Shown piece after piece: positions 7,623-13,750 of a stretch of DNA of 22,410 nt. Where the stretch lies: the NCBI GenBank assembly GCA_025997715.1, contig BNUY01000032.1:1-22410 (forward strand), in the 5' to 3' direction. Source of the DNA: Spirochaetia bacterium. Its GTDB lineage: Bacteria; Spirochaetota; Spirochaetia; Treponematales; Breznakiellaceae. Below the pieces are notes generated by a model. It did not search any database and was not told the DNA's origin. It saw nothing but the letters and a program-made list of their open reading frames with translations. Both the position numbers and the translations under genes were made by a program. Numbering within the stretch: position 1 is the first letter of the stretch; every line of letters starts with the position of its first letter.

Positions 7623-9029
7623 ATGAAAGCAGTTATCACCCCCTGCCAATTTCCCCGGGAATTCCGTATCCCCGCCTCAAAATCCCACACCATCCGGCGG
7701 CTGCTCCTGGCCGCTTTGGGACACGGGGTGACGGAAATCGCCTACCCCCTGGATTCCCTGGACGCCCGTTCCTGCCTGAACATCTGCCGTGTTCTGGGCG
7801 CCGGTATTGAGGAACACCGCGCCCCCGACCCCGCCTGCCCCAACCCCTCAGGCAGCGACGGGCAAAAACTGGTTGGCTGGACCGTCCGCGGCATAGGTTT
7901 TGGGGCGAGGGGCCGCATAAAGGCCGGCCTAAGTCCTCTGGACGTGGGAAACTCCGGCACCACCCTCTTCCTGGTCCTTGCCGCCGCCGCCCTGGGAGAC
8001 CTGCCTGCAACCTTTACCGGGGATGAGCAGATAGCCCGCCGAAGCGCCGCCCCCCTGCTGGACGCCCTCTCCGGCCTGGGCATCGCCGTGGAATCCGCCC
8101 CCGGCGGTTGTGTCCCCATCACCGTTCGGGGTCCCTGGAAGGGCGGCAGGGTGAGTATTGCCTGTCCCACCAGCCAGTACCTTTCGGCGCTGCTCCTGGC
8201 GGCCCCCCTGGCTCCGGCGGGTGTTATCACCGAAATCGACATACCCCTGCTCAACGAAAAGCCCTATATCGAGATGACCCTCTCATACCTTACTGCCCAG
8301 GGCATACCCTACGATTGCGCCGGGAATTTTTCCCGGTTCAGGATACCCGGCGGCGCGCACTATCGGCCCATGAACGGCCCGGTACCGGGGGATTTTTCCT
8401 CCGCCGCCTTTCCCGGGGGTATTGCCGCTATTACCGGCGAGACGGTCACGCTCCGGGGACTGGACCGGGAGGATACCCAAGGGGACAAAGCTTTCTTCGA
8501 TATGCTTGGCAAGATGGGCTGTACCGTGAAGTGGAGCCGGGTGGAACCGGCTGCCGTCGGTAGAACCGCGCAGAAATCCTCCACCGTGAATGCCGGCGGA
8601 CAGACCTCCGAGTGGACGCTGCAGGTTTCCCGTACCGGCCCGCTCAGGGGCGGCGAGTTCGACCTGAACGACACCCCGGACCTGCTCCCCATCATGGCGG
8701 TGGTTGCCGCCTACGCCGAGGGGGATACCGCCCTGGTGAATGTGGCCCACGCGCGGATCAAGGAAACGGATCGTATCGCGGTGATGGCGGAGGAACTTGG
8801 CAAGCTGGGGGTGTCCACCACCGAACGGCCCGATGGCCTTATCATCCACGGCAAGGGAGGGCGGGGTTTCCAGGGGGGGCGGGTGGACAGCCGGGGGGAT
8901 CACCGGATTGTGATGGCCCTGGCGGCGGGGGCGCTGGGCGCAGCGGGACCGGTGCACATTGAGGCGGCGGAAAGCGCCGCCGTTACCTACCCGGGGTTTC
9001 TGGAATTGCTCGGCGCTGATATCGCGTGA
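7623..9029 (+). CDS. aroA: 3-phosphoshikimate 1-carboxyvinyltransferase (EPSP synthase), divergent
   Basis: EPSP synthase joins phosphoenolpyruvate to shikimate-3-phosphate in chorismate synthesis. The 468-residue product shows the family landmarks: PASKSHTIRRLLLAAL at the N-terminus, DVGNSGTTLFLVLAA, a GDEQIARRSAAPLLDAL segment, CPTSQYLSALLLAAPL, GDFSSAAFPGG, DLNDTPDLLPIMA, ARIKETDRIAVMAEELGKLG and DSRGDHRIVMALAAG. It is longer than the usual 430-450 residues because of an insert at about residues 65-95. By eye, two positions usually charged look replaced: the Arg after the GNSGTT loop is Phe, and the Lys before the C-terminal S/T-[FY]-P motif is Val (AAVTYPGF). The ATG at 7623 was preferred over an in-frame TTG at 7593 because the family N-terminus starts here. 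It is transcribed away from the lactate operon and stands alone. Confidence 0.88.
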   Translation: MKAVITPCQFPREFRIPASKSHTIRRLLLAALGHGVTEIAYPLDSLDARSCLNICRVLGAGIEEHRAPDPACPNPSGSDGQKLVGWTVRGIGFGARGRIKAGLSPLDVGNSGTTLFLVLAAAALGDLPATFTGDEQIARRSAAPLLDALSGLGIAVESAPGGCVPITVRGPWKGGRVSIACPTSQYLSALLLAAPLAPAGVITEIDIPLLNEKPYIEMTLSYLTAQGIPYDCAGNFSRFRIPGGAHYRPMNGPVPGDFSSAAFPGGIAAITGETVTLRGLDREDTQGDKAFFDMLGKMGCTVKWSRVEPAAVGRTAQKSSTVNAGGQTSEWTLQVSRTGPLRGGEFDLNDTPDLLPIMAVVAAYAEGDTALVNVAHARIKETDRIAVMAEELGKLGVSTTERPDGLIIHGKGGRGFQGGRVDSRGDHRIVMALAAGALGAAGPVHIEAAESAAVTYPGFLELLGADIA

Positions 9030-9152
9030 CAATGCCATGAAAAAGGGCTACATTTGAAACAGGACGGGGGAGACACCGCCCTATGGGGGATGTGTTGAGG
9101 GGGTTACTGCCGGATCAGTCCGGAAAAGCCCAATATACCCACATTCCCTTTT

Positions 9153-9367
9153 TTATTTAATGATAGCTTCAATCGCTTCAAGACTATACAGATTAATGTC
9201 TTTATTCTGGTATTCCATTACCGTCAATTTCACCGGTATTATTTTACCTTCTGTTGTTTAATTGGGTATTCTCCATGGTTCAATGGCATTAAAAAACAGC
9301 CTATCAACATTCACTGCTGCCAAAATATGCGCTTCTTCATTAAATGATTGGTTTTTTGCCTTGTTAT
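9153..9367 (-). pseudogene. Decayed gene fragment, phage/MuF polyprotein-like
   Basis: A minus-strand frame ending with TAA at 9153-9155 reads as plausible protein (EEAHILAAVNVDRLFFNAIE, later PVKLTVMEYQNKDINLYSLE). It is broken by an in-frame TAA at 9258-9260 and lacks a start, since its upstream continuation is in another frame. The pattern 'AHILAAVNVDRLF' plus 'VKLTV..Y..LYSLEAIE' reminds me of the C-terminal modules of large phage or mobile-element polyproteins, but this is from memory and weak. The stretch 9030-9152 between it and aroA holds only a short CCGGA/TCCGG hairpin and no gene. Confidence 0.45.
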
Positions 9368-9520
9368 TCAGAATCTAAGGATATCAGGGGCTTCCTGCCT
9401 ATTATGTGCCGACCTGATGGGCCTTGCCATCTCCTTTACTTCGTCCGGCGTCCCAAAATCTTCAATGGTATCCCCTTCCTCCCGTTTCGTCGAGCGGTTT
9501 CCGGATTCACGCCCGATCAT
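9368..9520 (-). CDS. Small ORF coupled to the Xre repressor, probably a truncated gene
   Basis: This 50-residue reading frame starts with an ATG that overlaps the TGA of the Xre gene in an ATGA junction, so ribosomes could pass directly into it. The product is hydrophilic (KREEGDTIEDFGTPDEVKEM in the middle) with no domain I recognise. It stops just where the decayed frame at 9153-9367 begins. The original gene was probably longer and has been broken by a frameshift near 9368. It may be only a remnant. Confidence 0.4.
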   Translation of the reverse strand: MIGRESGNRSTKREEGDTIEDFGTPDEVKEMARPIRSAHNRQEAPDILRF

Positions 9521-9855
9521 TTTTGGACTTCTTTTTTTTGTTTGAGGGCCAATGTTAAATTGACTATTATTTGCCGGTCAAGATCATCAAGTGTGTTCAT
9601 TGTTTCGGCAACAATGCGTATGTCTGGGCTTAGAGGTAGTTTTATGGGCTTTGCTTCCTGGCCGGTAAGCAGGTATTCCACAGATACCTCAAGGACTTGG
9701 GCCATTTTTAGAGCATTTTCGGCAGTAGGGATGCAATTATTCGTACTTAGATAGTTGTTTATCGTATGATGACTTATGCCCGATTGGGCAGATAATTCCT
9801 TAACCAGCAAGCCCTTATAGGCTAATTCCGATTTTAAATTCTCTTTGAAGCCCAT
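9517..9855 (-). CDS. Xre/Cro-family transcriptional repressor
   Basis: The 112-residue protein has an N-terminal helix-turn-helix of the Xre family at about residues 7-62: LLVKELSAQSGISHHTINNYL is the turn and recognition helix, followed by PTAENALKMAQVLEVSVEYLLTG. A charged helical tail of some 45 residues is probably for dimerisation. It should repress its own promoter and perhaps the divergent plus-strand promoter, since a near-perfect palindrome overlaps the -35 box in the shared upstream region (9890-9905). The ATG at 9855 gives the standard domain start; no strong ribosome site precedes it. The next frame begins in an ATGA overlap with its stop. Confidence 0.85.
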   Translation of the reverse strand: MGFKENLKSELAYKGLLVKELSAQSGISHHTINNYLSTNNCIPTAENALKMAQVLEVSVEYLLTGQEAKPIKLPLSPDIRIVAETMNTLDDLDRQIIVNLTLALKQKKEVQK

Positions 9856-9889
9856 TTTTATAGAGTAACCAAAAAAGAGTAATCCCCCC

Positions 9890-9919
9890 TTGACAATATT
9901 GTTAAAAGAGTAAAATAAT
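9890..9919 (+). promoter_or_regulatory. Promoter plus candidate Xre operator
   Basis: TTGACA at 9890-9895, an 18-base spacer and AATAAT at 9914-9919 make a good plus-strand promoter for the gene at 10078 and perhaps those after it. The -35 lies in TTGACAATATTGTTAA (9890-9905), a palindrome with one mismatched pair and a natural operator for the divergent Xre repressor. AGAGTAA occurs three times nearby (about 9862, 9876 and 9907) as a second possible binding motif. The 222-base gap also holds a hairpin repeat at 9977-10002 and a perfect 7-bp stem (CTGACTT/AAGTCAG) at 10018-10034. Confidence 0.6.
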
Positions 9920-9976
9920 TATGAATGTTTGTTTATGGGTATTTATGATAAATGATGCCTATATATAAGTAGGGGG

Positions 9977-10002
9977 GCGCAAATGGTGACAGACCTTTGC
10001 GC
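9977..10002. repeat. Hairpin repeat, copy 1 of 3
   Basis: GCGCAAA at the left and its complement TTTGCGC at the right enclose a 12-base centre (TGGTGACAGACC). The same element, one base shorter, recurs at 10108-10132 and 10790-10814. This copy is in the untranslated leader upstream of the gene at 10078. Confidence 0.75.
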
Positions 10003-10077
10003 TCACACAATGAATTACTGACTTTTTAAGTCAGGTTATAGAGGATATTTTTAGGTGTTTTTGGAGGAGGGCAAACT

Positions 10078-10542
10078 ATGCCAAACCCACAGGCCTATAG
10101 CAGGGTAGCGCAAATGGCGCCAGGCTTTGCGCTCACGTATATGAAGAAGAGCGTACTGATGATTATTTTGATGATTGCAGGAACCGCCGGTTTCGCGCAG
10201 ACCCATAATACGGTCCCCGGTACGCCATTGTATGCCCTGGATATAATCTGGGATGAGCTTGATCCCCGGTACCGGTATAGAACCTTTATCGTAAACGATG
10301 GCTGGGGGGGATTCCCGGCCTATAAGATTCGGAATGATACTGCACCTTATAAAGGTTATGTCTTAATAAAGAAAGGTGAGGTTTCAATGCCTAATCGGCC
10401 TTTTGAACAAGAAATTGTGATATTGGATGGTGATGGTGGGATCGATGCAGGTCTTATCATCTTAGGTTGGGAAGATGGAATACTTTATTGGCTCCAATAT
10501 GGTAGCCATGTTCTGAATGTCCCCGGAGACTGGAGCAGATGA
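10078..10542 (+). CDS. Small exported protein of unknown function, with repeat-derived N-terminus
   Basis: The 154-residue frame contains an evident signal peptide, but starting only at residue 22: MKKSVLMIILMIAGTAGFAQ, with probable cleavage after FAQ or GFA. The mature part of about 110 residues is rich in Asp, Gly and aromatics (PRYRYRTFIVNDGWGGFPAY, ILDGDGGIDAGLIILGWEDG) and should sit outside the inner membrane. I recognise no family. A strong ribosome site (GGAGGAGGG) serves the ATG at 10078, whereas the ATG at 10141 has none. The 21 residues between are largely encoded by hairpin repeat copy 2 (10108-10132). The repeat probably inserted between the ribosome site and the original signal-peptide start, keeping the frame. 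If 10078 is used, the signal peptide carries an odd leader; if 10141 is used, expression may be poor. Confidence 0.65.
   Translation: MPNPQAYSRVAQMAPGFALTYMKKSVLMIILMIAGTAGFAQTHNTVPGTPLYALDIIWDELDPRYRYRTFIVNDGWGGFPAYKIRNDTAPYKGYVLIKKGEVSMPNRPFEQEIVILDGDGGIDAGLIILGWEDGILYWLQYGSHVLNVPGDWSR
10108..10132. repeat. Hairpin repeat, copy 2 of 3 (inside a coding frame)
   Basis: This is the 25-base form with GCGCAAA/TTTGCGC arms around TGGCGCCAGGC. It is read in frame as part of the extra N-terminal residues of the exported protein that begins at 10078, and it directly precedes that protein's signal peptide. Confidence 0.75.
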
Positions 10543-10669
10543 TTTTGGGTAGTGGTAATAGTGCGTGGTATTACTGCTATGCGCCAATTACCGGTATTGG
10601 TTTGTTTTGAAAAAATAGAGGAACCGGCTTTATGGCTGGTTACCCAATGCATGAATAAGGAGTGTTAGT

Positions 10670-10786
10670 ATGGCATTTTGTTCAAAGTGCGGAAACGCAA
10701 TGGAAGACGGGGCGGCTTTTTGCCCCAAGTGCGGAACTCAGGCGGGTGGGACGGCTCCCGTAGCATCGGCAGCAAAACGGGCATAG
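10670..10786 (+). CDS. Truncated 38-residue zinc-ribbon protein
   Basis: With AAGGAG seven bases before its ATG this frame encodes MAFCSKCGNAMEDGAAFCPK and 18 further residues. It is one complete zinc ribbon (CxxC, ten residues, CxxC) plus a short Ala-rich tail. It is clearly a paralogue of the start of the 480-residue protein at 11242 (MAFCSNCG..., then the same GGTA.PVA.AAK linker). It ends at a TAG that lies at the left edge of hairpin repeat copy 3. The likely history is a duplicated zinc-ribbon gene cut short at the repeat. It may still make a small zinc-binding peptide. Nothing else supportable lies in 10543-10669. Confidence 0.6.
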   Translation: MAFCSKCGNAMEDGAAFCPKCGTQAGGTAPVASAAKRA

Positions 10787-10789
10787 GTG

Positions 10790-10814
10790 GCGCAAATGGC
10801 GTCAGGCTTTGCGC
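10790..10814. repeat. Hairpin repeat, copy 3 of 3
   Basis: GCGCAAA/TTTGCGC arms surround TGGCGTCAGGC, nearly identical to copy 2. It lies four bases after the stop codon of the truncated zinc-ribbon gene. The bases just left of all three copies are also alike (a TAG- or AGG-containing, G-rich lead-in), so the full unit is about 33-36 bases. Confidence 0.75.
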
Positions 10815-10821
10815 TTACACT

Positions 10822-10851
10822 AAATAAAACCGGCGGGTTAACGCAAAGGAG
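10822..10851 (+). repeat. Duplicated leader/ribosome-site cassette (copy A; copy B at 11204-11234)
   Basis: The run from AAATAAAACCGGCGGGTT through AACGCAAAGGAG is repeated at 11204-11234 with a single extra A. Both copies carry the ribosome-binding site of the following frame (12-residue frame at 10860, zinc-ribbon gene at 11242). Copy B also supplies the TAA stop of the gene before it. The duplication shows that this gene run grew by tandem copying of a zinc-ribbon/leader unit. A short AACC/GGTT stem lies within it. Confidence 0.75.
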
Positions 10852-10859
10852 TATTGATT

Positions 10860-10898
10860 ATGGGAATTTTTGCTAATAAAGGAAGGAGAAAAACATGA
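10860..10898 (+). CDS. 12-residue upstream frame, gene remnant or leader peptide
   Basis: An ATG eight bases after AAAGGAG opens MGIFANKGRRKT. Its TGA overlaps the ATG of the Fe-S/zinc-ribbon gene in an ATGA junction. Its first residues resemble the MALFG.K..KG starts of the frames at 13357 and 14095, so it may be the surviving head of a third copy of such a gene. It could couple translation of the next gene. Coding status is uncertain. Confidence 0.35.
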   Translation: MGIFANKGRRKT

Positions 10899-11209
10899 AG
10901 CTTAGAGGAATGGACATCTATAAATTTCTGCCCAAGACGGATTGTAAGAAGTGCGGTTATGTCACTTGCTTGTCCTTTGCAATGAAGGTTGCTGCGGGCA
11001 GTGTCGCCATCGACAAATGCCCGGAGATCCCGGCACACGCATTGGCCGAACTGGAAGAAAGCCAAATTATTGAGCAGCCGGCAGCCGCACCACCACCACC
11101 ACCTCCATTAGCGGCAGGACCGGCGTTTTTTTGTGGGAATTGCGGCCAAAAAATTGAAAGCGGCGCTAAATTCTGCGGAAGCTGCGGCTCTCCGGTAGGA
11201 AACAAATAA
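10895..11209 (+). CDS. AcsC-type [4Fe-4S] domain fused to a zinc ribbon
   Basis: Residues 1-50 are a clear match to the small Fe-S domain (PF04060 type) found at the N-terminus of the corrinoid/iron-sulfur protein large subunit AcsC/CdhE: DIYKFLPKTDCKKCGYVTCL, then FAMKVAAGS and DKCP. The cysteines at 17, 20, 25 and 42 have the spacing of that cluster. A Pro-rich linker (seven prolines near residues 66-72) leads to a C-terminal zinc ribbon, CGNC...CGSC, at residues 80-98. In acetogens this Fe-S domain serves reductive activation of the cobalamin; here no corrinoid domain follows. At 104 residues it may be a small redox or metal-sensing adaptor. It has AAGGAG close to its ATG and lies among other zinc-ribbon genes. 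The domains are secure; the function is unknown. Confidence 0.8.
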   Translation: MKLRGMDIYKFLPKTDCKKCGYVTCLSFAMKVAAGSVAIDKCPEIPAHALAELEESQIIEQPAAAPPPPPPLAAGPAFFCGNCGQKIESGAKFCGSCGSPVGNK

Positions 11210-11241
11210 AACCGGCGGGTTAACGCAAAAGGAGATGAATT

Positions 11242-12684
11242 ATGGCATTTTGTTCAAATTGCGGAACACAAGTAGCGGAGGGCGTGAAATTTTGCACATC
11301 CTGTGGAACATCTATCGGGGGCACAGCGGCGCCTGTAGCACCGGCGGCAAAACCGGCCAAGGAAAAAGTGGGCAATATACGGGTTTGCCCTTCCTGCGGC
11401 GCCCCTCTGGAATCGTTTCAGGCAAAGTGCCCAAGCTGCGGGCATGAGCTTCGGAGTGTTGAGGTGAATGCCGGTGTAAAAAAATTCTTTGACGAGATTG
11501 CAAAAGTAGATCGAAAAGTTGAAGAATCTGCAAGTGCAAAAAGAGGAAGCGGATTGAGTAAATTTGGTATCGTACTCCTTACAGTTTATGGTCTCGGCTT
11601 TGGCATTGTTTTTGGGATAACAGAGGATATGTCCTCTTTTAATGTACCATGGCTTATGATTTTACTGTCTTTGTTCTGCATTTTTTTAATTTTACTACTT
11701 CGAAAACCACGGTGGGTAAAAGAAGATCAAGAAAAGCAGGCGCTGGTTGATAACCTTATTGTACCGAATGAGAAGGAATCAATTGCTGAGTTTTTTCTTT
11801 TTGCATCTACTAATATTGTAAAAGTGAACCCAGCTAAAAGTTTGCTTTCTGTTAGTGCCCGATATGATCAAAAATGGAATGCGATATGGTCCCGAAAGTG
11901 TAAGCAAATATATACAAAAGCATCAATGGCCTTGTCGGATGATACTGTATTAATAAAACAGCTCGACAGTATGCTCAACGAAATTGCTGTTACAACAAAC
12001 AAACAGAATAAAGCACTTGCTGCTATTGCCGGAGTAATGGCTGTTGTAATTATAGCAGCACTTTTTGTTGTCATTGACCCTCTTGGAAAAGTACCGGCTA
12101 CTCAAACTATTTCTACGGCCGAAATTACGGTAAACGGTCCCCTTGCGAGTTATATTAACATTGCTGATGGGGAATATGTGCTTAGATCAAACACTTCCGG
12201 TTCCAGTAAAAATTTATCAATTACTGTTCCTGTTGAATTGATAAAAGACTTCGCTCCGGTAGTTGACAAACAGGTGACGCAGATACTGACGGACAAACAG
12301 TGGAACACTAAAGATACTTCTATAAATAAAGATGTATACTTACGGGTAAAACTCTTTAATCAAGCTGGTGTTGAAGTTACCCCTCTTACAAAAGTTTCCA
12401 AACCACTCCTTGCGCGTGAGGTCAGTGAGGTACCTCTGAAGGACAATTCTTTTAGGTCCGCTCAAAGCGATAAAACACTTTTGAGTCTGCTGGAGGGTGG
12501 AAAGGTTGGAGATAAAGCAACTATTGAAATTGTCTTCGACTGTAATGATTTAATGAAAAAGGCTGTTCTAAAAAAGGCAATGACTGCGAGTGGGTTTGAA
12601 ATAACTGCAAATGCATGGTATTCCGTATATAAGGCTGGTGGCTTTTTTTCGAGTGAGGGCCTGGTCATAATTGAAACTTTTTAA
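11242..12684 (+). CDS. Double zinc-ribbon membrane protein
   Basis: The 480-residue protein opens with two zinc ribbons (cysteines 4, 7, 18, 21 and 49, 52, 63, 66) joined by an Ala/Pro-rich linker. After a charged helical stretch come two membrane spans at about 108-126 and 136-154, a soluble section, and a third span at about 258-278 (a long run of Ala, Val and Ile). The C-terminal 200 residues form a polar, beta-rich domain (ITVNGPLASYINIADGEYVL near 295) probably on the outer face. Zinc ribbons joined to membrane spans and an outer domain recall YdjG-type proteins of the B. subtilis membrane-stress module, but I cannot assign a family by sequence. AAAAGGAG precedes the ATG in duplicated leader copy B. 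It is A+T-richer than the lactate operon. Confidence 0.7.
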   Translation: MAFCSNCGTQVAEGVKFCTSCGTSIGGTAAPVAPAAKPAKEKVGNIRVCPSCGAPLESFQAKCPSCGHELRSVEVNAGVKKFFDEIAKVDRKVEESASAKRGSGLSKFGIVLLTVYGLGFGIVFGITEDMSSFNVPWLMILLSLFCIFLILLLRKPRWVKEDQEKQALVDNLIVPNEKESIAEFFLFASTNIVKVNPAKSLLSVSARYDQKWNAIWSRKCKQIYTKASMALSDDTVLIKQLDSMLNEIAVTTNKQNKALAAIAGVMAVVIIAALFVVIDPLGKVPATQTISTAEITVNGPLASYINIADGEYVLRSNTSGSSKNLSITVPVELIKDFAPVVDKQVTQILTDKQWNTKDTSINKDVYLRVKLFNQAGVEVTPLTKVSKPLLAREVSEVPLKDNSFRSAQSDKTLLSLLEGGKVGDKATIEIVFDCNDLMKKAVLKKAMTASGFEITANAWYSVYKAGGFFSSEGLVIIETF

Positions 12685-12756
12685 GGGAGGCTATGGCAAA
12701 CAGGAATTGGTACCTTTGGTCAGAGATGTTGCAAAAAACAGGAGGAGGAAAGAAAA

Positions 12757-13356
12757 ATGAGTTTAGCCGCAATTTCTACCATGGCGGGTATTTTGGAGAC
12801 CGGTGTAAAATTATTTGGCTATGCAGCGGCGGTTAAAAAAGATATTGAGGCGCTACATATAGACAAGGAAAGCTATTTGCGCGCCTATTATTTTGAACTG
12901 TCAAGCAATCTTGAGTTACTAAAGGTGATTAACAAGGATGCGCTTTCCGATACCGAAGTTACCTCAACCGCGTTTAGTTCAATCGTCCAAAAACTGGAAA
13001 CCGCGATAGCCGCATCAATTCTATTTGGCGATCATACCGACACCGGTAACTCCATTTATCATTTATTTGCCGCCAAGCGCAAAATACAAAATCCTTTTAA
13101 AAATCTTATGCGATTTACGAGTAGCGGTGAAGATGATACCGTTGACGCAGAAATAAACGAAAGTGTCATAAACGCCATGCACTTTACCGTACAAAAAATA
13201 CAGGTTTTGCAAAAGCTTTCCACCTGTGACGAGAGTGCCAAAGACCTGCTCAACGGAATCCGCTTAAAAGTCCGGCTGGATAATATTGAGCAACGCCTTA
13301 TCACTATTAGGAAATTTGTGCGTGAACAAATAAAGCAATGCCAAGGAAAAGATTAA
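12757..13356 (+). CDS. Helical protein of unknown function
   Basis: This 199-residue protein has an Ala/Ile-rich N-terminus that could be a membrane-associating helix (MSLAAISTMAGILETGVKLF), followed by mostly charged alpha-helix, for example SYLRAYYFELSSNLELLKVI near residue 40 and LKVRLDNIEQRLITIRKFVR at the end. I recognise no family. A strong purine-rich ribosome site (AGGAGGAGGAAAG) precedes the ATG. It follows the zinc-ribbon membrane protein by 72 bases and precedes the 29-residue frame without a gap, suggesting one transcript. A second frame from 12693 (47 residues, with GGGAGG) overlaps its start in another frame and is probably spurious. Confidence 0.65.
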   Translation: MSLAAISTMAGILETGVKLFGYAAAVKKDIEALHIDKESYLRAYYFELSSNLELLKVINKDALSDTEVTSTAFSSIVQKLETAIAASILFGDHTDTGNSIYHLFAAKRKIQNPFKNLMRFTSSGEDDTVDAEINESVINAMHFTVQKIQVLQKLSTCDESAKDLLNGIRLKVRLDNIEQRLITIRKFVREQIKQCQGKD

Positions 13357-13446
13357 ATGGCGCTATTTGGACCAAAAGCAAACAAAGGCGACCGTCTGGA
13401 AGAGCTCTTGCAGCCCCTCAAGAAAAAATACGCAGGGCTCCGGTAG
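13357..13446 (+). CDS. 29-residue frame, truncated head of an SPFH-like gene
   Basis: It starts directly after the TAA of the preceding gene with AAGGA nine bases upstream and encodes MALFGPKANKGDRLEELLQP and nine more residues before TAG. The first ten residues match the start of the SPFH-type protein at 14095 (MALFGSKPSKGG), and the nucleotides agree closely (ATGGCGCTATTTGGACC against ATGGCACTATTTGGATC). It may be the head of a duplicated SPFH gene whose body was lost, or a small peptide of its own. The toxin-antitoxin pair lies immediately downstream on the other strand. Confidence 0.45.
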   Translation: MALFGPKANKGDRLEELLQPLKKKYAGLR

Positions 13447-13465
13447 GGGAAAGGGAAAGATGGCG

Positions 13466-13747
13466 CTATTTCTTGAACAAATCAGCGTGGGTTCCGGTAC
13501 GGTGGAAAACGACCTTTTTCGCCGCCGAATCAACCTGGTAGACCAAAAGCCAGTCGGGGTCTATATGACATTCCCATTTTCCCTCGTATTTTTTGCCGTG
13601 AAGCAGGTGGTTATGGTGGCGTTCGCTCAGAGGCTCTTCATTGATGATAAAGCGCATCACCTCCCGCATTTCAGGAATATTCATGTGGCGTTTTTTCATC
13701 AATTTCAGGTCTTTGTTAAAGGAACCGGCAAATTCATAATCAAGCAT
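13466..13747 (-). CDS. YafQ-type mRNA interferase toxin
   Basis: The 93-residue RelE-superfamily toxin should cut mRNA on the ribosome. The YafQ catalytic set is present at near-identical numbering: H50 in HHNHLLHGKKYEG, H61 with D65 and W66 in ECHIDPDWLLVY, and H87 and F91 in RTGTHADLF. It follows its antitoxin by three bases, so the pair is transcribed together and repressed through the antitoxin. The pair lies antisense to the surrounding genes, between two frames that begin alike (13357 and 14095), and looks like an insertion into that run. A decayed relative of this toxin is at 17914-17975. Activity is expected from the intact residues but not shown. Confidence 0.9.
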   Translation of the reverse strand: MLDYEFAGSFNKDLKLMKKRHMNIPEMREVMRFIINEEPLSERHHNHLLHGKKYEGKWECHIDPDWLLVYQVDSAAKKVVFHRTGTHADLFKK

Positions 13748-13750
13748 ATA

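Noticed and set aside
9111..9124. CCGGA-TCAG-TCCGG hairpin after aroA
   Set aside because: The stem is only five base pairs and neither strand has a T-run right behind it.
9977..10814. CRISPR array from the GCGCAAA hairpin repeats
   Set aside because: Only three copies with irregular spacing (about 130 and 680 bases), two of them overlapping gene ends, and no cas genes.
12693..12836. 47-codon plus-strand frame with GGGAGG upstream
   Set aside because: It overlaps the start of the gene at 12757 in another frame and has no recognisable composition or homologue.
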